A stretch of 64,000 nucleotides of DNA from Rhizopus arrhizus (Eukaryota; Mucoromycota; Mucoromycetes; Mucorales; Rhizopodaceae). The notes under the pieces are model-generated. The model was not told where the DNA came from. It saw nothing but the letters and a program-made list of their open reading frames with translations, and ran no database searches. Positions 31,990-43,044 of this stretch are shown piece after piece. Every line of letters begins with the position of its first letter. Within the stretch, counting starts at the first letter, position 1. Location of the stretch: positions 248,001 to 312,000 of the forward strand of contig JAKZZE010000006.1 of assembly GCA_024220505.1 (NCBI GenBank), in the 5' to 3' direction. A program made the translations under genes and the position numbers.

Positions 31990-33970
31990 TTAAGGCTGCT
32001 CAGGAATAATCTTGTATGGGTTCATGATGCCCTTTGGATCAAGAGCTTCCTTTAAGGTTTTCATGATTCGAAGTTGAGTATCTGTCTTTGCTTTTTTCAT
32101 ATAATGAACTTTAGATATTCCTATACCGTGCTCAGCAGAAATAGAACCGTTATGTTTTACTATTTTCAATGAGTAACTACTTTTTGCTATCTAATTTGCT
32201 TTCTTACTAGCCCAATCAAATACAAAATCATCCATCAAGTCTTGTCCTCCATTATCAAATTCATTTAAATTAGCCATCAGATGCAAATTCTATTAGATTA
32301 CTGTTAATATAATAAATAAAAACAACTTTTTCTTTTTTACACCATCTCCAAGATGACCAAAGCCAATGATATTCGAATAGAGCTTATCCTTTCCTAATAA
32401 TCCTTTTCTATTAAAATGGTCTTTTGTGTCTTCAACCATTTTATAAAGCAAAGGTGCATCCAAACCAAAATCATAAGTCATGGCTGTTCCACCCTTTGCA
32501 ATTGATCCTGGGATCTCTTCTCGCCAAGACCAAAATGTCTCTGCCTGTTTTGAATCTTGAGCTAAAACACCATCTTTGGCAACGTCAGATTGAAAAAGGC
32601 GTGTGATATAGGAATCCAATTTCTATTTTTCTTTGTCAGATCACTTTCCTTCTTTCTGCTTTTACTTTACTTCTTGATCATGCTCTCGATTGCTTCCTTG
32701 TGTTTCAATTAAAGCATAAAAAGCATGTTTACCTTCGATTGGATAGTTGCCTTGGTCCATCATTTGTGATTTTACTACATCTACACTCTCGTGGTCCCAA
32801 AATTCAAAAGCTATATGGCATTTTCATCAATACATATAAAAGCATATGAATGTCTTTCTTATTTTACCAGACAAGATTTCTGATAAATCCTCTTTTGCCA
32901 TCACAAATGCTTTTTGAACAGTTTCAAATGAGTTCAAGGCAATCATGGCTACATTAACGGCCTACAACACCACATTTATCTACCTCATCTCTTCCTGGCC
33001 TTTCTTTTTCTTTTTTTTTACCTTGGGTAATCTAGGTGTCAGTAAAGAAACACCCGTAACATATCCCAAGGTTCCCTCCGCGCCTATAAACAATTGCTTT
33101 AAATCGTATCCTGTGTTGTCCTTGCGAAGGGTAGATAAACTGTCCAAGATAGTGCCATCAGGTAAAACCTTTATGAATGAATTAATTTTTCTTTACTTTA
33201 TTATAAAAAGACGGCTTACCACTTCAAGTCCAAGTACATTACCGTGAAGGCTACCATATTTGATCAAACGTAAACCACCAGCATTTGTACTTACATTACC
33301 ACCTATCTGACACGACCCTTTGGCCCCCAGATCCAATGGGACGGTGTAACCCTTGGGTTCCAAAAATTGAGACAGGTTCTCCAAGATAACGCCACAATCG
33401 ACTACAGCCACACCTGATATCTCATCAAAGTGTCTGATCTTGTTCATTTTTGAACTATTTAGGATGATTTCATCAAAAATAGGTACAGCGCCTCCACTGA
33501 CACCTGTATTACCACCTTGAGGCACAACAGCCAAGCTCTGTTGATTGCAGTATTTCAAAACCTTTGATACTTGTTCAGTCGTTGTTGGAAATAAGCAAAG
33601 TCTAAAAAAATAAGTATCAGCTTCCTTCTTCTCCTTCTTATAGAATGTCAATTTTTGTTTTGTTTACGAAGACGATCCTCGATAAAGGTTGAACCAATCC
33701 ACGTTATGTTGTTTTATTTCAAGACTTTCAGGGTCTGGTTCATAAATAATGTTATTTGGGGAAAGGATACTTTTAAAATAATCAATGTCTTTATCTGTTA
33801 TCTGATATAAAAATATAAGCAGACTAGTCTGTTATAGCCAAGTTTTCATTCCTTTTTACCTTGGCAAAGTTTGAATTTCGCTTTAGACCTGCATGCTTAA
33901 CGTGCGTTAATGGAGTTAAGATTTTATAAAGTGTTGCTTTAGAGCTGTGAAGTAGCCTTCTTTGAAGCAT
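31990..33970 (-). CDS. D-2-hydroxyglutarate dehydrogenase, mitochondrial (FAD)
   Basis: Nine exons (33970-33860, 33801-33668, 33601-33220, 33168-33022, 32961-32868, 32810-32671, 32622-32341, 32289-32208, 32159-31990) give 513 aa. The N-terminus [20 protein letters not shown] is a mitochondrial presequence. FAD-binding PCMH blocks: [60 protein letters not shown]. The C-terminal catalytic domain has FGHLGDGNLHLM and SISAEHGIG, the metal-binding histidines of the D2HGDH/D-lactate dehydrogenase class, and ends [27 protein letters not shown] favours D2HGDH (Dld2-like) over D-lactate dehydrogenase. It oxidises D-2-hydroxyglutarate to 2-oxoglutarate and passes electrons on. Confidence 0.9.
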
Positions 33971-35549
33971 AGTACAATAAAACAAAAAAAACAAAAAAAA
34001 AAATGAAAAAGCGAGAAATCGAAAAAAGAAAAAAGGTTCGAAAATTGCACTGGTGACGTTTGTATAATGGATACACATATCTACAGTCAAGCTATTTATT
34101 TAAAAGCATTCCCATATAGAGACTATATCTTTGATCGTCCTGTTTCATCTTCACGTAACAGTTTGCTTTTAAAGTTATAAATATGTCTATCAATCCTATT
34201 TGTTTTTTTTTTTTTTCTATACATTTGCCTTTCTGCAAAGCAATTAAGTTTGTGTAACGTAATTTCTCCGCAACTTTCCCATTTTTGTAGTTTAAATTAT
34301 TAAACGTCAGCATAGGTGGCCAAAGGCTTTTTCTATCTCAATAAGTGTAAATACCATATTCAGTTTTTTGAAGATAATTAAAAATGGAAAAAAGGACAAA
34401 GTGAAATAAAAAAAAAGCAAGACCTATTTACAACATACCCTAATTCTGAGGCACTAGAATCGCATACTGAACTTGGAAAATGTATTAGCATGTTTATTAG
34501 GTTTGCTTTATTTCATGTACTTACTATACGTAATGAACATGCTGCGAAAAAAGTAAATTATAACGTTAGCTTACACTTAAAAGTAAAGTATTCTATCGAA
34601 TAAACTAGAACTGTATCAAGTGAGACTCTTGTCCAGACTGTTGAGTTGTAAATTTTTGAGAACAAAGAAACTTGAACTAATATTATTCAAAACCTTTTAA
34701 GCCTTCCAAGTAATGAGTAATTATGTATTATCATTAGTATAAAAAAGGAGGGCTATAATTTTCCTTGACGAATGAAGTAAACCGGCTTAGTTATACAAAA
34801 AATATACTGATTATATATTCCTAACAAGTATGTTTCGAAGAGACAAGACAATAGACACACTTGATATATACATGTACAGAGAAGATAAAGACCTGTCTAT
34901 TCTTAGGTAAGTGTAACCCAACTACTGAATTTTCTTATTTGCTGTTATTTCTCTTATCATGTAAAAAACTTTCAAGGCTCCTGTTTATATCAAAAGCTAT
35001 GATCATAAAAACATAATTAATTCTCTAATTGCTTTTCATCAAAATGAGGGTGAATGAATTGTGTACGCAAATTTTCAATATAAACATTGTTAAGCCTCGC
35101 ATTACCCTTGGTTATAACCATTGAATTTGAACATTAGAATGCACATACGTCGAAGAATAAATCTGCCATCAAGACTGATGAAGGCATTTCAAGGTATTCT
35201 TCCGTCAATATGGTACAAGGCTTTCATGTTTGACACCAGTATTACCCTTTTCTATACTAAATAAGAGCTTTATTACATCTCCTTCATCAATGTGCTCATT
35301 ATAATATTAAGACACTCAATCTAATCAGTGTAAAAACAGTTAATAGTATTCTTATGAGTTTGTATAAGTATATTATGTACTGATTTTACTCCTTAAAGGT
35401 CATCTATGACCTGGTTTAGGCACATATTATATGATGATGAGTTCTGACTACAATAGCTTGCATAAATGTTACATTACTCATTGACTCTTATTGGCCGGAT
35501 TAGGATATGACTAAAAAAAATTGAAAGCCAAACACAAACAACAGGGAAC
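33971..35549. other. Intergenic, AT-rich
   Basis: About 1.6 kb with no credible gene. Sequence composition is about 30% GC in the line at 35281-35340. It ends at the TATA element and GC-rich island that follow. Confidence 0.5.
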
Positions 35550-35557
35550 AAAAAAAG

Positions 35558-35565
35558 TATAAAAA
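35558..35565 (+). promoter_or_regulatory. TATA box upstream of the GC-rich island
   Basis: TATAAAAA, followed by a long T/C-rich tract (35570-35635), the arrangement seen at Pol II starts in this window. It would direct transcription into the GC-rich region at about 35600 onward. Confidence 0.45.
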
Positions 35566-35599
35566 GACCCTTTTTTTCCCTTTTTTCTTTTCTTTTTTC

Positions 35600-36255
35600 T
35601 TTACAAATTATCCTCTGCTCTCTCTTCTCTTTGCAAGGTGGACTCTGGTTTCGGCCCAAGGTTTCGTTGCTTTCAGCAGCCATTTCCATGCTCTCTGGTC
35701 CGCTTGTTGTAACCTAACACTTCATTTGGTGATTCAAATGTTGCAGGCTCTCGGGTCGGCTGCCCACAGTACCGGGACTGTCGAGTGCTAACAGGCTCAC
35801 CCATTGCTTGCGGTCCCTGGGGAGTCCATGCGGTTATTCCGAATAAATGCTTGTGCTTTTGTTAGGAGGTATCGAACCAAACGCTATTTTGGGTAACTTG
35901 ATGAGCCATTACCGCTGCTTTGCATCGCTGAAGACAGGGTACGATTAAGGGCCTTGCTCTGGTTGTCATGAAGAGCTGCCAAAACCTACCTCGAGTGGTG
36001 TACTGTTGTTGTTTTGTATCCCGGATCGACACTCTTGCATTGCTTTAGTATGGGATTGGCTTTCTGGTAACTAACCAAGGTTTTTCCAAGATGGATAAGC
36101 TGTCTATTGCTTGCAGTAAAGGTTTGATCCATCTAGGCGTCCAGACGTGCAAGTACTATTTTGGCCTTGGGTACTTTCTAGGATGTGACGCCAACAGGTC
36201 TAAGTATAAGTGTATTGTAGGTAAGCTAACGCTCTGTGGTGGTAGAGGAGGGAAA
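35600..36255 (+). ncRNA. Candidate structured non-coding RNA (unidentified), GC-rich island
   Basis: About 650 bp with GC near 48% at 35701-35760 and 62% at 35761-35820, against about 30% in the flanks. No protein frame runs through it; the best is 54 codons at about 36092-36257. Local stems are visible: ACAGT/ACTGT around ACCGGG (35766-35781) nested in CTCG/CGAG; the palindrome TTATTC-GAATAA (about 35836-35848); GCTCT/AGAGC (about 35956-35975). In AT-rich genomes functional RNAs often stand out by GC. It does not match the conserved blocks I know for RNase P, RNase MRP, SRP, U1-U6 or U3. Strand is inferred from the TATA box. It could also be a GC-rich repeat. Confidence 0.4.
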
Positions 36256-36301
36256 TAGGGGATATGGATATGGACATAGATATGGAATTGTAGTGGAATG
36301 T

Positions 36302-36396
36302 TTTTGATTGCTTGCTTGATTGCTTGATTACTTGGTTATTTGATTACTTGGCTACTTGTTTACTTGTTTACTTGGTTATTTGGCTACTTGATTGAA
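36302..36396 (+). repeat. 8-bp minisatellite (GNTTACTT-like)
   Basis: About eleven tandem copies of an 8-bp unit, read as ACTTGRTT with variants (ACTTGGTT, ATTTGATT, ACTTGGCT, ACTTGTTT), decaying to about 36440. It lies just 3' of the GC-rich island and 380 bp before the ASNSD1-like gene. Confidence 0.8.
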
Positions 36397-36776
36397 TTGT
36401 TAAATGATTGCTTAGTTACTTGATTAAAAACTTGTTGGTTAAATGATCTTCTCAGTCAATGCTATCTTATGAATAACGTCAATAGGATCTATCGTCTATA
36501 TTAATATGTCTCTCAAAAATTGTTGTATTCAATAGTAAATCTTATCAACAAGCTGTTCTTTTTTAGCCATCATCTGAAAAATAAGACTTGTAAAATCTTT
36601 TAGTAACATATTAAACCTGAGCCTTTACCGCCTCATCTTTACCTTTCACTCCGGCAACTGTTTGGTTAGCACTAGGAGCATTGTTTGACTGATTCGTAAA
36701 GTTTTTGGTCGAAGCGGAGCGTAAATGGCTTCTTACTCAAGGGGAAGATTCAGTTCGGGCAAAAGTGCTTTTTGTA
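36397..36776. other. Upstream region of ASNSD1-like gene
   Basis: 380 bp with the tail of the minisatellite and no ORF. Around 36620-36730 the sequence is somewhat GC-richer. Nothing else is supported. Confidence 0.4.
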
Positions 36777-38909
36777 ATGTGTGGTATTCTGTTTTCCTTG
36801 TCAAACAATGGATCCATTCTCAATCTAAATGATTGGAATCATTTAAAGGATTTAAACACAAAAAGAGGTGCGATCTAAAACAATGATTAATTTTACATTG
36901 CTTACAAGATCAGATTAGGCCCTGATTCACAACTTTTAAAGCAACTTAATGTCAAAGACTTCACATTACAATTCTTTTCAACAGTACTTCACTTGAGAGG
37001 TCCTGATGTTGTACCTCAACCTATAGAAGACTCTGAAAACATTTTATGTTGGAATGGTGAAATATTTGGTGGTCTTCAGGTAAATACAACAAAGCCAGCC
37101 TTTTTCTTGTTCTTAGTGGTCGTTAGGTAGAGCATGGTCAAAATGACACACAAGCCCTGATGAGCTATTTGAGAGAATCAAGTAGTCAAGATGAAATATT
37201 GTCCATTTTTTCACGTATTGAAGGACCCTATGCATTTGTATTTTGGCAAGCGTCCACCAAAAAACTTTGGTTTGGTCGAGATTGCCTTGGTCGTAGATCT
37301 CTGTTGATATGTCATAAGCAAGGCTCATTGATACTTAGCTCTGTTGGTTTGAAAAGTGAAGGTTGGAAAGAGCTTGAGGCAAATGGTATTTATTGCATTG
37401 ATTTCTCAGAGGAGGTGTTTCAAGAAGGATTATACAAGATTCATTTATTCCCTTGGTCTTATTCCGAAAAACCTGTAACTAAACAAAATTACTATTTGTC
37501 TTAATGTATTTAATAATATTATTTCTTTTGTAGTTGCTTCCTTTTCCTAGATTAAATACAACTATACCTGATCATTTAAAAGCTATTGAAACACCTCAAA
37601 TTGAGCCTTTAATCGATGAAGATTCAGAACAAATAGTAAATGATTTCATATCTGTTTTGAGTCAATCTGTCAAAAGTCGTGTTGCAGACATTCCTCATTT
37701 AAGGTACAAGAAAATTAGGAGAATAGGCAAAAAGAAAGCTAAAATAGAAAGTCTGTTAGTCAAAAGAATGATGATGCAAGAGTAGCTATATTGTTTTCAG
37801 GAGGAATAGATTGTACATTTTTAGCAGCATTAGCAGATCACTATTTACCCAAATCGGAACCCATCGATCTATTAAACGTAGCATTTGAAAATCCTCGTTC
37901 AGAAATGGCGAAGAATCGACCCAACAAAAAGAAAAACAAACAAAATGAAAAACAGGAACCTTCTGTCTTACCGCAAGCGACGTACAATACACCCGATCGT
38001 ATTACAGGAAGAGCAAGTTTGGAAGAATTAAGACGAATTGCTCCTGATAGAAGCTGGAATTTTGTAGAAATCAATGTGCCTTATATGGAGGCATTAGAGT
38101 ATCGTCAACACATTATAGATTTAATGTTTCCCTTAGACACAGTCATGGATTTGGTATAGAAAAAAAAGCTCAATGTTCTTATGTATACACGCAATTCTAA
38201 GCTTTATTTTAGAGCATTGCAATGGCATTTTGGTTTGCCTCTCGAGGCAAAGGTATGTAGGAGAATACATAGTTGTTTCTCACACTTTTTAAGCTATATA
38301 CTTACTGTATTTATTAGGTACTATCACTATGGATAATGAAGAAAAGGTAACTTGTGGATTCCGACGTTGAGGCAAAAATACTGAAATATACAATATAGCC
38401 TTACTACAGCCATGCAAGAGTATTGATATCAGGATTGGGTGCTGATGAGCAGCTAGGCGGTTATTCCAGACATCGTGAAGCATTTCGTCATGGAAGTTGG
38501 GAACGCTTGATTCAAGAGGTAAAAATAAAGAACAGAGATGAAAAAGACTTTGTATATAACCATTTGTTCTGTTTCTTTCTTCTTGCAGACACAATTGGAT
38601 GTTGATAGAATATCCACAAGAAATCTTGGACGAGATGACCGTATTATGTCTGATCATGGAAAAGAAGTACGTTTCCCATTTTTATGTACAGATGTAGTCA
38701 ACTGGCTTTGTCGTCAGCCTATTCATTCAAAGATGGATTTAAGATATGAAAGGGGTATTGGAGAAAAACTTTTATTGCGGCAGGCGGCTCGCAAAATTGG
38801 ATTGGCCAACACAAGTAAAAATTGGAAGAGAGCGATCCAGTTTGGTGCAAAGACAGCTAAAATGACAGGAGAAAGCAGGACAGAAAAGGGTCAACACAAA
38901 CTAACGTAA
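36777..38909 (+). CDS. Asparagine synthetase domain-containing protein (ASNSD1-like)
   Basis: Nine exons (36777-36867, 36919-37079, 37127-37474, 37534-37703, 37748-38153, 38213-38252, 38318-38346, 38399-38518, 38589-38909) give 561 aa. It starts MCGILFSL with Cys2, the class II glutaminase nucleophile, followed by LHLRGPDVVPQ, NGEIFGG and FGRDCLGRRSLL. The synthetase half has the PP-loop ILFSGGIDCTFLAALA, a Lys/Asn-rich insert (residues about 300-325), LISGLGADEQLGGYSRHREA, and GRDDRIMSDHGKEVRFPFLC. This arrangement with GADEQLGGYSRHR is that of ASNSD1/yeast YML096W rather than canonical asparagine synthetase. Whether it makes asparagine is not known. Exon 7 is a 29-nt microexon. The exon 3/4 junction was chosen as AAACCT|GTAACT to give phase 0. 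Confidence 0.88.
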
Positions 38910-38924
38910 TAAAAGAGTATCTAT

Positions 38925-39485
38925 TTAAAGAAAAGACTGTATTGCTTTCTTGTATTCTGGGCTCACATACTCCCACAGTTCTTCTTTTGTTAGCCATGCA
39001 AAATCCACGATTTCTTTATCGTCTGGTTGGCATTGCCCTGAGATCCAATCAGCTCTAAAGAAAGAGACCTTGTTTTTTTTTTAGTAAAGCTGTTCTATTC
39101 CCACTTGTTTTTTTCTATTTCTTACTCGAGCACCTATGGAATTTCGTTTGTTACTTTCTATAAACTCTTTTGGGAATCGATATTGATATATGCCAACAGG
39201 TTGTTTTATGTCTAATAAACACGTTGATAATTCTGCTCCACATTCTTCCTTTAACTCTCTCAAAGCAGCTTCTGATGCTGTTTCTTCCTTTTCTTGTCCA
39301 CCTTGAGGAAATTGCCAAGCATGATCCTTTCTGGGTTTCTTTACTAATAAATAAAGTAGTTCGCTTGGTTTCCGACCCAAGTCATGCAAAGGTTTTTTGG
39401 TATTTGGAAGACTGAAAGTGCTGGTAAGTGGTAATCGACGCAGAATAATTCCAGAAACAGCACGATAAGCTTCAGTGGTTGGCAT
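38925..39485 (-). CDS. Nudix hydrolase-fold protein, mL46-like
   Basis: Two exons (39485-39126, 39068-38925) give 167 aa. The full Nudix box is present: G-GQEKE-E-TASEAAL-RELKEECGA, with REL-x-EE-x-G intact, preceded by DHAWQFPQG. The surrounding blocks (LLYLLVKKPRKDHAWQFPQG, VGIYQYRFPKE, SFFRADWISGQ, FAWLTKEELWEYV) resemble mitochondrial ribosomal protein mL46 (MRPL17 in yeast). The box residues are intact, unlike some mL46 proteins, and the N-terminal extension is short, so an active Nudix enzyme remains possible. It ends 15 bp from the convergent ASNSD1-like stop and is divergent from Trm44 with 79 bp between start codons. Confidence 0.8.
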
Positions 39486-39564
39486 TATTTCAATACCGCT
39501 TTTAATAAAAAAAAAAGGCTTTAAAAAACTTCATGTGCTTTTTTCTATAGTGACTTCGTTCCCA

Positions 39565-41500
39565 ATGTCACAAAGTGATGTTCAGATTGAACATGATTCG
39601 ATAGATTTAGATCCTCAATCTCTTTTCTCGCAATTTTCGCCAACACTCTTTTTTGATCAACCTGTTCGTACAAAAGACGATTGGTACATTCTTGCTGAGC
39701 AAACAGTGCCTGTGACCATTGATGCTTTCTGGAAAACAATTGTAAAACAAAAAATAGATCAAAGCAAGTTTCATACACTCAAACCTTATCTCCTTTCCCA
39801 CTCCCACCCCTTTCGTTTTTAGGAACGCTGGACAGCCGAGCCTGAGTTGGTCATTCCTCCTGTTGAGAAAGCCGAGATAATATCCACAACTGAAGCCATA
39901 GATAATAAGATAAAGGTTATACTGAGAGAGCTTATTCCAAAGCGTAAATCAAAAGATACCAACTTGATGGAAGAAATATCTTATTACGAAAATGGTACCA
40001 CTTATTTACTTTTTGCTTTGCTATTAAAATAAACGTAACACAATCTTTTTTACACATAGAACGAGAAGCTACAGTTGTATATAAACCAATGATTGATACT
40101 TCATCGCTACCGTTCTATTATCCCAAAGTAAGTCGCACTTTAATGGATCGCAAGTATGGTAATAACCATTACTTAGGTAAAATCATATAGTCTAGTATAT
40201 CAAAGGTTAAATGAAAAGGGGTAGGGTTAAGTGATGTACCTATTAGCACGCTTCACATGTGCTAATTCCTTGTTTTGTATGTAGTGGATTATTGAAAATA
40301 GAAGCAATCCCTGATAATCCATCCCAACCATCCATGTCCTCTAAGCAGCAATATGCTATGAAAAGCATATTACACAAACTATTCAAATGGTGCATTCAGA
40401 CAAGACTTGGATATAAAAAGAGAGCAAAACATGATACTTTAGTACCTAAAGAAGTATATCAATCAATGTACTTGCATCTCAAGTCAAAATATGGTCCCTA
40501 TCTAGTAGAGTAACTAAACAGATGAACCAAGATAAAGAGAGCAGCTTGACTAATAATAATCTCTTTTTTCTTTTGAAAAAAACAGAAACTGGATAGAGAA
40601 AACTGATCCTAGGAAGTTTGTTTATGAAGATATAGCGATTGCTAGCTACTTGCTCTGCTTGTGGAAAGAAGAAGAAATAAGACTAAAAAGGTGCTGGTTA
40701 TGACAGATACATGTATACACTGTACACTGACATATTTCGTATTTTAGAAGACCCACGTTCGCTGATCTTGGCTGCGGAAATGGTTTACTGACGTTCTTAT
40801 TGGTAAGGGAAGGATATGAAGGTTATGGAGTTGATATTGCCGAGCGTAAGATATGGACAATGTTATGCAAAAATAAAAAAGATATGCTAAGGGGTAAAAC
40901 GATATATAATTTGTATGACAAAGATATTTGTCTTATGATTAAATTCATAGTGGAAGTTTTACACCCATCTCAAGAAAAGTACCCTAATGTAGACTGGTTG
41001 ATAGGCAACCACGCTGATGAATTAGTACCATGGTGAGCCTCTTTTTTTAATAATTAATTACACCTATTAAATACTTGAGAAATAGGATTCCAATCATTGC
41101 TTCTAAATCAGGAGACAATTGCAAGTAAGCAAACGCAAAAATAGAAAGGAGAACGGTTATTTTACACAAAGTATTTAGTTTTATGGTTATCCCATGCTGC
41201 TTTTATGGCTTGGATGGTACAAAAGCATTAACACTAAATATGGTTGAGAGCGAAGGAAAATATAGGGCGTATACAAATTATATCAAAAATATTGCTGAAA
41301 AGTCTGGGTTTATTTGCGAGGAAGATTACCTTAGGATACCAAGTACAAAAAATATAGCAATCATTGGCAGAAATAGATCAAATAGAGTTGATGAATCGTT
41401 TATTCATGAAGCAGAGAGTAAAGTGTTTGTGCCCAGAAAAACAGACCGAGAAAAGGAGGAAGAGAGAAGGGAGGCGAAAAGGATGAAATCAATAGATTAA
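39565..41500 (+). CDS. tRNA (uracil-44-2'-O)-methyltransferase Trm44
   Basis: Nine exons (39565-39741, 39823-39994, 40060-40127, 40247-40509, 40586-40690, 40748-40893, 40951-41032, 41086-41124, 41179-41500) join in phase to 457 aa. The family core is HKLFKWCIQTRLGYKKRAKH, PKEVYQSMYLHLKSKYGPYL, FVYEDIAIASYLLCLW, then the SAM-binding ADLGCGNGLLTFLLVREGY with GYGVDIAERKIW, WLIGNHADELVPWIPIIA, and FMVIPCCFYGLDG. Trm44 methylates U44 of tRNA-Ser in the cytoplasm. The C-tail is Lys/Glu/Arg-rich. The exon 3/4 junction is the least certain; an alternative reading through GTAAGT at 40128 gives SRTLMDRKYGNNHYL without a good acceptor. Confidence 0.88.
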
Positions 41501-41637
41501 TAAAAGATGTGTCCTTTACTTGAGCAATCTAAATCTGCTATTAAACTTGTTTTACCATTTATATTCTTTTCTGCTTTCTTTCCTATTTCCCTTTTTTTAA
41601 CTTCTTTTTCTTTAAACAAGAGCGTTTCTATGATAAA

Positions 41638-42934
41638 ATGAAGATCACATTTACACCAACCATTGTGTTTACCATGTTACTAATATATGCCACAGGCATA
41701 ACTCAATCACAGATATTGAATAATATATCCCAAGTGATCGATCATATAGCAACTGACAAAACCTTACCATCCAACTCTAATCCACCAGCGCCTTCTCCCG
41801 TTAACTCTCCTTCTGCAGCCCCTCAAATGCCTTCTCCTCAGTCAAGTTCACCCCCCTCACCTCCTACTTTGCCCGCAAGCGAGCAACCAAAAAACCCGAC
41901 CACCGTCGCACCAGTGCCTACAGAAGCATCTCCTAAAAGCCCTTCAGCACCTCAACCCACAAAGAACGATCCTCCTCCAAACGAGCCTACCACTACCACA
42001 CAACCGAAGAAACCTTCGGACAATACACCAACCGAGCCCCCTAAACCTTCTGAAAAGAAACCTGACCGTTCAGCGTCATCTAATAATAAACCAGATGAAT
42101 CTGCTACTCAAACATCAGCGCCCAAATCCCCAAATGGGATGAAAGCACCTGAATCATCTAATAAAGCCATCTCAACAAACGGTTCAGGAGATGATGCAGA
42201 TGATAAAAATCAAGTCATGTCCAAGACAAACAACCCTCTACAGTCCACTCCAGGCGTACCAGGCAGTGCTAAAACTGTCAATAATAATGACGACAACGGT
42301 GGTAGCAAGACGGGCACCATAGCAGGTGCCGTGATTGGCAGTTTAAGTAAGCGCATGACCCACAGACTAAAAAGATTAGCTTAATCCTAACCTATTTCCT
42401 TTTCCTCATCTTTAAGTTGGACTAGCTCTTCTCAGTGGGCTTTTGACTTGGATCAATAGACACAAGGGTTGTGCTAGCAAGAGAAAAGCAAAGCCGGAAT
42501 TTGAAGACTATGGATTGGCCGATACCGACTTTCCTCAGCATCGTTCACCTGCCATGGCAAACACCCCAAATGCTATTTCGCCCACTACTCCCTATTTAAA
42601 CGATCAAGGCAATTATTATAGCAAGGAAGAATTGAGCAATGGCTACATGCCCTCTTATCCAGTATTAGAGACAAATCAACATTTGAACAACTACCCACAG
42701 CCAGATTATTATTATAACAATAACAACCCGCAATTGGCCCATGAAATGAATGGAGGAGGAGGGGGATATTATGATGAGAATGGTTATTATTATGAGAACA
42801 CAACTCATCAAACTTCAGGAGAACATTATACAAATCAGCAGCAGTCTTATCCATATCCAGAACAATATCACCATAACGTAAACTATTATAAACCAGACCA
42901 AATTGCAGATGGAGCACACCATCCATACTCATGA
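41638..42934 (+). CDS. Single-pass, Pro/Ser/Thr-rich wall-sensor-like membrane protein
   Basis: Two exons (41638-42346, 42417-42934) give 408 aa. A signal peptide (FTPTIVFTMLLIYATGITQS) leads into about 195 residues rich in Pro, Ser, Thr, Lys and Asn, likely O-mannosylated. One membrane helix is formed across the splice junction (GTIAGAVIGSLIGLALLSGL), followed by the stop-transfer NRHKGCASKRKAK. The about 150-residue cytosolic tail is Tyr/Asn/Gln-rich (DYYYNNNNPQL, YYDENGYYYEN). The layout matches Mid2/Wsc-type wall stress sensors and signalling mucins, but I see no WSC or CFEM cysteines. Ligand and pathway are inferred from architecture only. Confidence 0.8.
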
Positions 42935-42999
42935 ATTAATATTATGGATTTGTTTAAATATAAAATAATAATAAACGTAGGAGTTACGATAATACAAAC

Positions 43000-43044
<45 letters not shown>

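Noticed and set aside
35474..35689. 71-codon minus-strand frame over the pyrimidine tract
   Set aside because: Product is mostly Lys/Glu from the T/C tract plus a hydrophobic end; no coding character, and it overlaps the putative promoter.
35700..35740. AACCTAACA as a telomerase RNA template
   Set aside because: It does not contain 1.5 copies of a repeat I could justify for this organism; too short to claim.
35860..35935. tRNA-like B box on the minus strand (GGTTCGATACC) in the GC-rich island, with an A-box-like TGGCTCATC about 35 bases away
   Set aside because: The T-arm and acceptor stems do not pair, so it does not fold as a tRNA. Probably chance within GC-rich sequence.
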